In this document: piece by piece, positions 1 to 6,198 of the stretch | How positions within the stretch are numbered: position 1 is the first letter of the stretch | Layout of the letters: every line of letters begins with the position of its first letter | Origin: Patescibacteria group bacterium | GTDB lineage: Bacteria; Patescibacteriota; Gracilibacteria; JAHISY01 | DNA: 12,782 bases | Reading direction: 5' to 3' | Assembly (NCBI GenBank): GCA_018817365.1 | Contig: JAHISY010000110.1 | Location: 1 to 12,782, forward strand | Notes under the pieces: generated by a model | The model's database searches: none | What the model was told of the DNA's origin: nothing | What the model saw: the letters and a program-made list of their open reading frames with translations, nothing else | Position numbers and translations under genes: made by a program

Positions 1-7
1 GAAAATA

Positions 8-211
8 ATGAATCTTTTTGAACCGAAAAAACTTTTCGTTATCATATCGCTTTTACTGCTGATTCTGTTGCTAGGAGTAATATTTTTTGTGAGCAACTAT
101 AAAACACACGAGTTCGCCACTAATTTTTATGATTTATTACCAGAGCAGGAAATCATAAAAGTTCCGGATATCTCAAGTATTGATTGGGAAATCGAAGTAG
201 TGGAGGAGTGA
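8..211 (+). CDS. Small single-span membrane protein, function unknown
   Basis: This 67-residue protein is not recognised. It has a short charged N-terminus (MNLFEPKK), one strongly hydrophobic segment at about residues 9-29 rich in Leu/Ile/Val, and a C-terminal tail of about 38 residues that ends very acidic (EIEVVEE). The shape fits a bitopic inner-membrane protein with a small extracytoplasmic or cytoplasmic tail. The ATG lies only 7 bases from the window edge and no in-frame stop precedes it, so the true start could lie further upstream; MNLFEPKK directly before a membrane span looks like a natural N-terminus. It ends at TGA and converges with proA about 40 bp away. It could be the last gene of an operon lying to the left. 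Confidence 0.5.
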   Translation: MNLFEPKKLFVIISLLLLILLLGVIFFVSNYKTHEFATNFYDLLPEQEIIKVPDISSIDWEIEVVEE

Positions 212-251
212 AGGCTAGAAAGAAACGAAAAAAAATATTCCCGAAAAATTT

Positions 252-1496
252 TTAATTTTCCCGAATTTCACCTTTTCCTCTCCCTACCCATTTGTAACTC
301 GTGAGCGCCTCGAGCGCGAAGGGACCGCGAGCGTGGAGTTTTTGAGTGGAAATGCCGATTTCCGCGCCGAGCCCGAATTCTCCGCCATCGGAAAATTGCG
401 TCGAAAGATTCGAATAAACACACGCCGCATCTACTTCTCGGAGAAATTTTTCCGCCGCTTTTTTGTCTTCAGTGCAAATCGCTTCGGTGTGGCGGAGAGA
501 ATATTTCGAAATGTGGGCAATCGCCTCGTCGAGACTTTTTACAACTTTCACGTTTAAATCGAGCGAGAGCCACTCTTTTGAAAAGTTTGTAGTTCGTAGT
601 TTGTAGTTTGTAGAGAATAACCCCCGAGATTCTTTTTCTGCGTGGATTTTCACTTTCAATTTTTCAAGCTCCGGCAACAGCTTTGCGAGTAATTTCGACG
701 CGATTTTTTCGTGGACTAATAAAGTGTCGAGCGCGTTGCAAATCGAAACCCGCCGCATTTTGGAATTCACCACAATTTTTACCGCTTTCGCGAGATCCGC
801 TTTCGCATCGACAAAAATGTGGACAACCGACGCGCCGGTTTCGATCGTCGGGATAGTCGAATTCGCAGCTACAAAATCGATCAAACCTCTCCCGCCGCGG
901 GGGATGACGAGATCGATGAATTTTCGAGATTTCAGAAGTTCACCGACAATTTTCCGATCTTTCGAATCGATAAATTGGATTGCTTCTACTGGAATTTTCG
1001 TCGATTGCAAACTCTCGCGAATGATCTTCACGATTGCGCGATTCGAATTCAACGCGTCCGAACTCCCGCGCAGCACGATTGCATTCCCACTTTTCAATGC
1101 GAGCGCGATCGCATCGACAGTCACGTTCGGTCGCGATTCGTAAATCATCGCGATCACGCCGAGCGGAACCGAAATTCTTTCGAGATGGAATTTCGCGCGC
1201 GGTTTCGCGGTCTCGAGAATGCGACCGACTGGATCAGGCAGCCACGCGATTTTGCGAACCTCCGCCGCGCTCGCGAGAATCCGCGACGTGTCGAATTTCA
1301 ACCGATCCAATTTTTCACCCAAATTTTTCGCCTCTGCCAATTTTAAATCCTTCAAATTTGCGGCTTCAATTTTCTTCGCATTTTTTTCGAGCGCCGCCGC
1401 GATTTTTCGAAGCGCGGAATTTTTATCCACTACAGAAAGCAGCGCGACTTTCCGCGAAGCCGTGCGTGTTTTTTCGAATTGTTTTTTGAGATTCAT
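252..1496 (-). CDS. proA: Glutamate-5-semialdehyde dehydrogenase (gamma-glutamyl phosphate reductase)
   Basis: ProA catalyses the second step of proline synthesis in the cytoplasm: NADPH-dependent reduction of L-glutamyl 5-phosphate to glutamate 5-semialdehyde. The 414-residue length matches the family. Seen in the sequence: the N-terminal NADP-binding half with VPLGVIAMIYESRPNVT (110-126) and the LKSGNAIVLRGSSDA region (134-148); the catalytic Cys253 in SICNALDT; IETGASVVHIFVD around 218-230; and the signature FGLGAEIGISTQKLHARGP (374-392) near the end. The kinase partner ProB is not in the window. The variable loop at about 288-308 is encoded by a 7-bp tandem repeat (see 585-612) followed by part of a palindromic sequence also found in the glycosyltransferase gene. 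A TAAAAT box lies 6 nt before the ATG, suggesting a leaderless message. The gene is last in a minus-strand series and converges with the 67-residue ORF. Confidence 0.96.
   Translation of the reverse strand: MNLKKQFEKTRTASRKVALLSVVDKNSALRKIAAALEKNAKKIEAANLKDLKLAEAKNLGEKLDRLKFDTSRILASAAEVRKIAWLPDPVGRILETAKPRAKFHLERISVPLGVIAMIYESRPNVTVDAIALALKSGNAIVLRGSSDALNSNRAIVKIIRESLQSTKIPVEAIQFIDSKDRKIVGELLKSRKFIDLVIPRGGRGLIDFVAANSTIPTIETGASVVHIFVDAKADLAKAVKIVVNSKMRRVSICNALDTLLVHEKIASKLLAKLLPELEKLKVKIHAEKESRGLFSTNYKLRTTNFSKEWLSLDLNVKVVKSLDEAIAHISKYSLRHTEAICTEDKKAAEKFLREVDAACVYSNLSTQFSDGGEFGLGAEIGISTQKLHARGPFALEALTSYKWVGRGKGEIREN
585..612. repeat. Four-copy 7-bp tandem repeat (GTTYGTA) inside proA
   Basis: On the plus strand four consecutive copies read GTTTGTA, GTTCGTA, GTTTGTA, GTTTGTA. 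They encode part of a surface-loop segment of ProA (TNYKLRTTNF). Because 7 is not a multiple of 3, each copy is read in a different frame and gain or loss of one copy would frameshift proA. Confidence 0.9.
618..630. repeat. 13-bp block shared with the palindrome in the glycosyltransferase gene
   Basis: TAACCCCCGAGAT at this place is identical to the left arm of the palindrome at 2335-2370. It sits 5 bp after the 7-bp tandem repeat, so a composite repeat appears to occupy this ProA loop. Only a half-site is present; there is no matching right arm here. Confidence 0.6.
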
Positions 1497-1502
1497 GGGT
1501 TC

Positions 1503-1508
1503 ATTTTA
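1503..1508 (-). promoter_or_regulatory. Candidate -10 box of proA, 6 nt before the ATG
   Basis: TAAAAT on the minus strand is separated from the proA ATG (1496) by exactly 6 nt, so transcription would begin at or next to the A of the start codon. A weak -35 (TAAACA) lies at an 18-bp spacing. No purine-rich ribosome site exists upstream of the ATG. Confidence 0.35.
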
Positions 1509-1570
1509 GCGAATACGACACTCATATGTTTAAAATGCAAAACCTCGTTGAGTTGATCTCGAGAAGATTC

Positions 1571-1822
1571 TTAAAAACTCATAAAATCCAAAACTTCCAC
1601 AACTTGCTCTTTCTCATCTACATCGACCAGCAATCTACCAATATCACCAACTCCAATTTCAAAAGCTCCATGCTCGAGGCGGTAATATTTTTCTCTCAAA
1701 TCTGGAGGAGTTCCTGCGAAAAACTGGAGAGCTTGCACGATGAAAAATCGTGCAGGATAAGGAAGTGCAGAGATTTTTTTCAACACGCTACCGAACTCAA
1801 TTTCGAGTTTGCGAAACACCAT
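1571..1822 (-). CDS. RelE/ParE-superfamily toxin-like protein
   Basis: This 83-residue protein has the layout of RelE-type ribonuclease/gyrase toxins: an N-terminal helical part (FGSVLKKISALPYPARFFIVQALQ region, residues about 10-33), then a beta-rich half with YRLEHGAFEIGVGDIGRLLVDVDEKEQVVEVLDF (46-80), which matches the 'G-x-x-x-I-R-V-G-D-x-R-x-x-x-x-I-D' pattern of the superfamily. It is shorter than most members and stops before the usual final His-Arg motif; Arg in the RVGDYR position is replaced by Gly, so catalytic activity is doubtful. The ATG overlaps the end of a 48-residue ORF by 26 nt in another frame. An in-frame TAG lies five codons upstream of the ATG and no alternative start precedes it. 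It may be a toxin paired with that ORF, or a decayed toxin. Assignment is by pattern only. Confidence 0.55.
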   Translation of the reverse strand: MVFRKLEIEFGSVLKKISALPYPARFFIVQALQFFAGTPPDLREKYYRLEHGAFEIGVGDIGRLLVDVDEKEQVVEVLDFMSF

Positions 1823-1943
1823 AAAGTAAAAGTGGCTCTAGCTCCACTGCTTTTACTCGTACGGTTTTGCCGCAAACTTTTTCTTCTTCAAATCTTTTGC
1901 GGGCAGCTTTTACTTTGGCAGTGGAAAAAAACGATTTCTTCAT
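1797..1943 (-). CDS. Small basic 48-residue ORF, possible antitoxin of the RelE-like protein
   Basis: The minus strand encodes a 48-residue protein beginning MKKSFFSTAKVKAARKRFEE and ending GVSQTRN, with a basic N-terminal half and a hydrophobic patch (ELEPLLLYG). I do not recognise a family. Support for its reality: it starts 20 bp after the glycosyltransferase stop, a TAGAAT box lies exactly 6 nt before its ATG (as at three other genes here), and it overlaps the RelE-like gene by 26 nt, the usual order for antitoxin then toxin. Against: the overlap is long for such pairs, and its 3' half contains an inverted repeat. It could alternatively be the N-terminus of the toxin gene separated by a frameshift. 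Confidence 0.4.
   Translation of the reverse strand: MKKSFFSTAKVKAARKRFEEEKVCGKTVRVKAVELEPLLLYGVSQTRN
1825..1857. repeat. Inverted repeat at the start of the RelE-like gene
   Basis: AGTAAAAGTGG (1825-1835) pairs with CCAC-TGC-TTTTACT (1844-1857) as 7 + 4 base pairs with a 3-nt bulge and an 8-nt loop. It lies just upstream of the RelE-like ATG, inside the 48-residue ORF. It could fold in the mRNA and limit toxin translation, or be an operator. Confidence 0.45.
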
Positions 1944-1949
1944 GCTCTC

Positions 1950-1977
1950 ATTCTAAAAAAAATTAGTTTTTTTGCAA
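1950..1977 (-). promoter_or_regulatory. Candidate promoter of the 48-residue ORF / RelE-like pair
   Basis: TTGCAA (1977-1972) and TAGAAT (1955-1950) on the minus strand are 16 bp apart. The -10 box is 6 nt before the ATG at 1943. The -35 lies in the last codons of the glycosyltransferase gene, so the pair could also be read from that gene's transcript. Confidence 0.35.
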
Positions 1978-3144
1978 ATCCAATTTTTCAAACGCAGCAA
2001 TCGTTTTCTCCGCGGTTTTTTCCCATGAGAATTTTTTTGACTGCCGGATGCCCCGCCGCCTCAAATCCTCGCGCAATTTCTCATCTGAAAGAATTTTCAG
2101 CAGCGCAACACGCCACGCGTCCACATTTTTCGGCGGAAGCAGTTTCGCAGCATCTCCGCAAACCTCTCGAAGCGCGGAAATATTCGAAGCCAAAACCGGA
2201 ACCCCGCACGTCATCGCTTCGAGCGGGGGAATGCCGAAACCCTCGTAAATCGAAGGGAAACAGAACGCTTCCGCGGCGGAGAAGAGCGCAGATTTGTCTT
2301 TTTCTTCAATGAAACCGGCGAAATGCAGCCACTCAAAATTAACCCCCGAGATATCTCGGGGGTTAATTTTCGGATTTGCAAAAATCTTTCTATCGAAACC
2401 TCCCGCGAGGACAAGCTCGACCGGCGAGTTGCTCTCATTTTTAAATTCCGCGAACGCGCGAATGAGCGTCTGTAGATTTTTGCGCGGCTCGAGAGTGGAG
2501 AGCGAGAGAACGAATTTCGACGGCAGATTGATCCCCGCTTTCGTTCGGCGAATATCGTGAATCGGCACGCGCTTCAATTTCGCGGAAGCAGAGAGGGGAG
2601 TGGCAGTGATTTTGGCTCGCGGAATTTCCCAAAACTTTTCGAGATCGTTTTTTGTCGAATTCGAAACTGCGAGAATTTTGTCAGATTTTTGCGCGATTTT
2701 TTTCGGATTCAAAAAACGATGCCACACCCTCGTTTTCATGGAAAAAAATTCAGAATGCAGTGTCGGCGAAAGATCGTGAATGGTCGTGATGAGTCGGCAA
2801 TTCTCAGAGAGCGCGACCGGACGCGGATCGGGCAGCCAAAAAAGATCAAGCTGCTCCCGCCGTTTTTCCGAATCGAGAATGAGCCGATCGAGTGGCGGAG
2901 AATTTTGCAGAACGAGATGGAGGTTGAGAGTTCGGTTGCTGAATTTCGTGTGAATTTTTTTGAAACGGGGAGATCGCGGAATTTTCAGATTTTTCGGAAA
3001 ATCCTCGTGGGCAGAATTCCACCACAAGAAATAACGGTTTTTTTTATCAAGTTTGAAAATTTCCTCAAGCAACGCGAGAAGATAAACTTTCACCCCCGAA
3101 ATTTTGTCTCCCGAAAGCGCGCGAAGATCGACAGCAATGTTCAC
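1963..3144 (-). CDS. GT-B glycosyltransferase, family 4 (group 1)
   Basis: A 393-residue retaining-type glycosyltransferase that would transfer a sugar from a nucleotide-sugar donor, probably for cell-surface polysaccharide or glycolipid; the sugar and acceptor cannot be read from sequence. N-terminal acceptor domain: MNIAVDLRALSGDKISGVKVY (1-21), the usual start of the family, and TIHDLSP (121-127). C-terminal donor domain: LSTLEPRKNLQTLIRAF (215-231), the EX7E motif E301-GFGIPPL-E309, and GVPVLASNISALREVCGDAA (314-333). The start is GTG at 3144, chosen because MNIAVDLRALSG is the typical N-terminus and TAAAAT lies 6 nt upstream. A 36-bp palindrome encodes 12 residues (KINPRDISGVNF, 259-270) in a variable loop before the conserved LHFAGF strand. 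No partner polysaccharide genes are nearby. Confidence 0.92.
   Translation of the reverse strand: MNIAVDLRALSGDKISGVKVYLLALLEEIFKLDKKNRYFLWWNSAHEDFPKNLKIPRSPRFKKIHTKFSNRTLNLHLVLQNSPPLDRLILDSEKRREQLDLFWLPDPRPVALSENCRLITTIHDLSPTLHSEFFSMKTRVWHRFLNPKKIAQKSDKILAVSNSTKNDLEKFWEIPRAKITATPLSASAKLKRVPIHDIRRTKAGINLPSKFVLSLSTLEPRKNLQTLIRAFAEFKNESNSPVELVLAGGFDRKIFANPKINPRDISGVNFEWLHFAGFIEEKDKSALFSAAEAFCFPSIYEGFGIPPLEAMTCGVPVLASNISALREVCGDAAKLLPPKNVDAWRVALLKILSDEKLREDLRRRGIRQSKKFSWEKTAEKTIAAFEKLDLQKN
2335..2370. repeat. 36-bp perfect palindrome inside the glycosyltransferase gene
   Basis: AAAATTAACCCCCGAGAT followed directly by its exact reverse complement, with no spacer and no mismatch; the flanking bases (C on both sides) do not extend it. 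It is a whole number of codons and is read through in frame as KINPRDISGVNF. The left arm shares 13 bp with proA (618-630). Confidence 0.95.
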
Positions 3145-3150
3145 AAAAAA

Positions 3151-3180
3151 ATTTTACAGCAATCGACGGGCAGTTGGCAG
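3151..3180 (-). promoter_or_regulatory. Candidate promoter of the glycosyltransferase gene
   Basis: CTGCCA (3180-3175) and TAAAAT (3156-3151) on the minus strand are 18 bp apart. The -10 is followed by six T and then the GTG start, again predicting a start of transcription at the first codon. The -35 overlaps that of the opposite promoter. Confidence 0.4.
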
Positions 3181-3201
3181 AAGTTCGAAAGGATGTAAAA
3201 T
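3174..3201 (+). promoter_or_regulatory. Candidate promoter of the PLP aminotransferase gene
   Basis: TTGGCA (3174-3179), 16-bp spacer, TAAAAT (3196-3201). Predicted start is near 3208, giving a leader of about 30 nt that is T/A-rich and has no Shine-Dalgarno sequence. Confidence 0.5.
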
Positions 3202-3237
3202 TAAACTCAACTTTTTACTTTTTTAACTTTTCCTAAA

Positions 3238-4761
3238 ATGGCTCTTACTGATAATGAATTCGGTTTTGATCTTGCAGTTGACAATCCTTTCGTGATTTTC
3301 CGCCTGCTCGCGAAAATCGCGCACGAAAAAGTGGGAGTGGAAAAAGCGCTCGATCTCTCGCGCGGCGATCCCGGCTACGGCTTCGCGCCGAATGTTCGTT
3401 CGCGGAGATTTTATTCTTTCCTCGTGAATCTCGACACGGCTTTCAATAATTTTGAAACGCACTTCAAAGATCGTTCCAAAAATTCTGAAAGTGAGATTCT
3501 CGCGGAGATGGAAAAATTCGCGCGGGAAAATTATTCCGCAAAAATGGCGGGGGAGTTGCTTGCGGACTTCGACGAGTTTTTGACGAAAATTCTCAAAGCT
3601 GCCAAAAACCAAGGATTGGAATGGAGAAAGTTCGACGCGCTTTTCGAGCTTTTTAAATATTCGACGGTGAGTGGAGGCACTTACCATGATCCGTACGGAG
3701 AACTAATCGCGCGAGTAGTGGTGGCAGATTATCATTCGAAAAATTTGGGAATTCCTGTGAAATATTCCGACCTGCTTTTCACCGCGGGAGCGAGCCACGC
3801 GATCGGGACATTTTTCAAAGCCTTCGGGGAGGAGGGAGGCGGATTGCTAAAAAAAGGCGACACCGCGATGATCACCTCGCCGGTTTATTTTCCTTATCTT
3901 GGAATCATGGAAGCGCGCGGGCTGAATGTGATTTGCGTGAGCGCGAATCCCGACACCGGTCAATTCGATGCGGATGCTTTCGAAAAATTGGGCGACGTGA
4001 AGCCGCGCGTGATTTTTCTCGTCGATCCTGACAACCCGACGGGATTGAATAAAAATGAAGAAAGCTTGCAACGGCTCGCGGATTTTGCGGAAAAAACTGA
4101 TTCAATAATCGTGAGCGACGAGGTTTACCATTCCTTCCACGCGGGTAAAAAATCGATTCTCAATTTCGCTCCGCGACGGACGATTCGCATCGATGCGCGG
4201 TCGAAAATCGAACGCGCCACCGGCTGCCGGTTTGGCGAGTTCATCATTCTCGCAGAAGCCAACAAATTCATTTCCGAAAAATGGCGAGAATTTCTGCCGG
4301 CGGGGATGAGTCTGCTCGAATATCTCCATGACGCGAAAGCCCCCGGCGGGGTGCTCGGCGAATTTCGCCACACCACTTTCGTGCCCGGTCCCGGACAGAT
4401 TCTCTCGATTTGCCACATCCTGCTCGGCGCGGCGGAACGCGGAAAATACACGAAGATTGTCCGTAAGAATATGCAAGTTTGGTACGAGAATCTCGGTCTC
4501 GATTATCCCGACAATTTTTATTATTCTCTCCTTGATTTGAATTCTCTCGCGAGCGCGGAAAAACAAAAAATTCCGGCGGAGCGGAAATTTCTCGATCTCG
4601 CCGAGAGGGGAGTGGTGCTCATTCCTTCAAATCTTTTTTTCTCGAAAGAAGATCGCGCGGCAGCCGATCGCAAAAACTTCGCTCGCGCGAGTTTGCCAAA
4701 CCTCACCACCGAACAAGTGGGGGAGGCGGCGCGGATTATTCGCGAATATTTGGCAGATTAA
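3238..4761 (+). CDS. Fold-type I PLP aminotransferase, aspartate aminotransferase/4-decarboxylase-like
   Basis: A 507-residue PLP enzyme, longer than ordinary class I/II aminotransferases (about 400) and close to the bifunctional aspartate aminotransferase/aspartate 4-decarboxylase (about 530). Features: N-terminal extension with NPFVIFRLLAKIA (16-28) and ALDLSRGDPGYGF (37-49); about 90 residues of extra helical sequence; TAGASHAIGTFFKAF (182-196) for the PLP phosphate; VDPDNPTG with Asn266; VSDEVY with Asp294 and Tyr297; Schiff-base Lys323 in SKIERATGCRFGEF (322-335); and substrate-carboxylate Arg483 in ARASLPNL (482-489). The ATGxRxG after the lysine and RASLxNL near the end resemble AsdA. 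Likely reaction: amino transfer between aspartate (or another amino acid) and 2-oxoglutarate; decarboxylase activity is possible but not shown. ATG chosen because a promoter lies 37-64 bp upstream. It is the first gene of a plus-strand series. Confidence 0.85.
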   Translation: MALTDNEFGFDLAVDNPFVIFRLLAKIAHEKVGVEKALDLSRGDPGYGFAPNVRSRRFYSFLVNLDTAFNNFETHFKDRSKNSESEILAEMEKFARENYSAKMAGELLADFDEFLTKILKAAKNQGLEWRKFDALFELFKYSTVSGGTYHDPYGELIARVVVADYHSKNLGIPVKYSDLLFTAGASHAIGTFFKAFGEEGGGLLKKGDTAMITSPVYFPYLGIMEARGLNVICVSANPDTGQFDADAFEKLGDVKPRVIFLVDPDNPTGLNKNEESLQRLADFAEKTDSIIVSDEVYHSFHAGKKSILNFAPRRTIRIDARSKIERATGCRFGEFIILAEANKFISEKWREFLPAGMSLLEYLHDAKAPGGVLGEFRHTTFVPGPGQILSICHILLGAAERGKYTKIVRKNMQVWYENLGLDYPDNFYYSLLDLNSLASAEKQKIPAERKFLDLAERGVVLIPSNLFFSKEDRAAADRKNFARASLPNLTTEQVGEAARIIREYLAD

Positions 4762-4862
4762 AAATTGCCGTCCGCCGCACTTTTCTTTCATGAAATTTAA
4801 TCCGCCAGTTTTTCAGTCTGTCAAGTTTGTTTTTTGGATAAAAAATCTAAACTTATCTCTTG

Positions 4863-6137
4863 ATGAATGCTGAATTCGATATCCTTGTGAATCTCGCAGT
4901 CGCGCTCGGTCTCGGCGCGTTGATTGGCACGGAGCGGGAGGTAACCAAAATTGGCAAGAAGCAGCGGCAAAAAGGCGTTGAATTTTCCGGACTGCGAACT
5001 TATTCGCTCCTAAGCTTGCTCGGATTTGCCAGCGCTTATTTAGCCAGTAATTTTGACAGTTGGTTTTTTGGCGGGGCACTGCTGATTGTGGGGGGGCTCT
5101 TGCTCGCGGAATATTGGCGGCAGAGTAACCATTTCAATTTTTTTGGGATTACCTCAGAATTTGCGGCGATTGCGGCATTTCTCATCGGCGCGGTTTCGCT
5201 GATTTCGCCGCTCGTCTCGACCGTGCTTGGCGTGGCGGTGGTTTTGATTCTCGCGCTGAAAAAGTGGATTCGAAAGTTTTTGCAAAAAGTGAGCGAAGGG
5301 GAGTTTCTTGCCACGATTAAATTTATTATCGTGGCATTCGTGGTGCTGCCAATTTTGCCGCGGGAAGCTGTTGATCCGTGGGGTTTTCTCAATCTTCACA
5401 ACGTGTGGTTGATGGTGGTTTTTATTTCTGGAATTTCTTTCGTCGGTTACATTCTCACGAAAACAATCGGCGCGCGGCGCGGGCTGGGAATTACTGGATT
5501 ACTGGGAGGTTTTGCGAGTTCGACAGCAGTCACCACATCAATGGCTGAACAATCGAATCAAAATAAAAAAATGAGTTCGCTTTTCACTTTTGCGGTAATC
5601 GTCGCAAATGCGGCAATGTTTATTCGCGTCGGTTTTGAAGTTTTTATTTTGAATTTTGAGCTGCTGCCGAAACTCGCAGTAACTCTCGGAGTGATGCTGA
5701 TCGCGAGTGCGGGTACGCTCGGATTTTTGTGGTGGAAAGGTTCGAAAGCGGAGCACCGCGAAAAATCGAAAGAGCTGGAACTTTCTAGTCCATTCCAACT
5801 GGCTCCTGCGCTCAAATTCGGGATTTTTTACATTTTCATTTTAATTTTCGCGAATCTTGCAAACCGTTTTTTCGGAACGAGCGGGGTGTACGCGGCTTCG
5901 GTAATTTCAGGACTGGCGGATGTAGACGCGATCACAATCTCGCTTTCAAGCTTCGCGAAAAGCGGCGAGCTTACAATCGAAGTTGCTGCAAAAGGAATCA
6001 CTTTGGCAGTGATCGTCAACACGCTCGTCAAACTTGCGATTGTTAAATTATTTGGTTCACCGAAACTCTTCCGACAAGCCGCGGCTGCTTTCGGAGTTAT
6101 TTTGGGAAGCGGACTGCTGGCGATTTTGCTGTTTTGA
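4863..6137 (+). CDS. MgtC/SapB-family membrane protein with C-terminal DUF4010 domain
   Basis: A polytopic inner-membrane protein of 424 residues. The N-terminal part carries the MgtC signature GLGALIGTERE (16-26) and GLRTYSLLSLLG (43-54) with about four membrane spans. The C-terminal part matches DUF4010 proteins: GLLGGFASSTAVTTSMAEQS (212-231) and GLADVDAITISLS (350-362) among six or so further spans. A cytoplasmic basic/acidic loop lies at about 292-308. Family members are linked to ion homeostasis or transport, but the substrate is unknown. The ATG at 4863 is preferred; an in-frame TTG directly before it (4860) is 6 nt after TAAACT, so it might be used instead. The gene follows the aminotransferase by about 100 bp without an evident terminator and precedes gdhA by 61 bp, so one transcript is possible. 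Confidence 0.88.
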   Translation: MNAEFDILVNLAVALGLGALIGTEREVTKIGKKQRQKGVEFSGLRTYSLLSLLGFASAYLASNFDSWFFGGALLIVGGLLLAEYWRQSNHFNFFGITSEFAAIAAFLIGAVSLISPLVSTVLGVAVVLILALKKWIRKFLQKVSEGEFLATIKFIIVAFVVLPILPREAVDPWGFLNLHNVWLMVVFISGISFVGYILTKTIGARRGLGITGLLGGFASSTAVTTSMAEQSNQNKKMSSLFTFAVIVANAAMFIRVGFEVFILNFELLPKLAVTLGVMLIASAGTLGFLWWKGSKAEHREKSKELELSSPFQLAPALKFGIFYIFILIFANLANRFFGTSGVYAASVISGLADVDAITISLSSFAKSGELTIEVAAKGITLAVIVNTLVKLAIVKLFGSPKLFRQAAAAFGVILGSGLLAILLF

Positions 6138-6166
6138 TTTTCGGTTTCAAATTTCCCAAACTCCGC

Positions 6167-6172
6167 TAAAAT
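6167..6172 (+). promoter_or_regulatory. Possible -10 box upstream of gdhA
   Basis: TAAAAT in the 61-bp gap before gdhA would start transcription near 6179 with a leader of about 20 nt. No convincing -35 at the right distance, so this is weak. Confidence 0.25.
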
Positions 6173-6198
6173 GCCGCCAACATTTAACCCTTTTTGCA

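Noticed and set aside
819..1346. Long plus-strand frames opposite proA
   Set aside because: They are shadows of proA caused by its codon bias (frequent TCG/CGA/TTC/GAA); composition is Arg/Phe-rich and no family is visible.
2335..2370. Intragenic palindrome as a transcription terminator
   Set aside because: It is within the middle of an intact gene, has no following T-run on the sense strand beyond its own arm, and the gene continues in frame for about 125 conserved residues.
2557..3198. 213-residue plus-strand frame opposite the glycosyltransferase
   Set aside because: Antisense shadow with Arg/Phe/Lys-rich sequence; the opposite strand encodes a clear glycosyltransferase.
6034..6198. N-terminal extension of glutamate dehydrogenase
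   Set aside because: It would overlap the end of the MgtC-like gene and adds an Arg/Cys-rich sequence absent from the family; the ATG at 6199 gives the normal protein.
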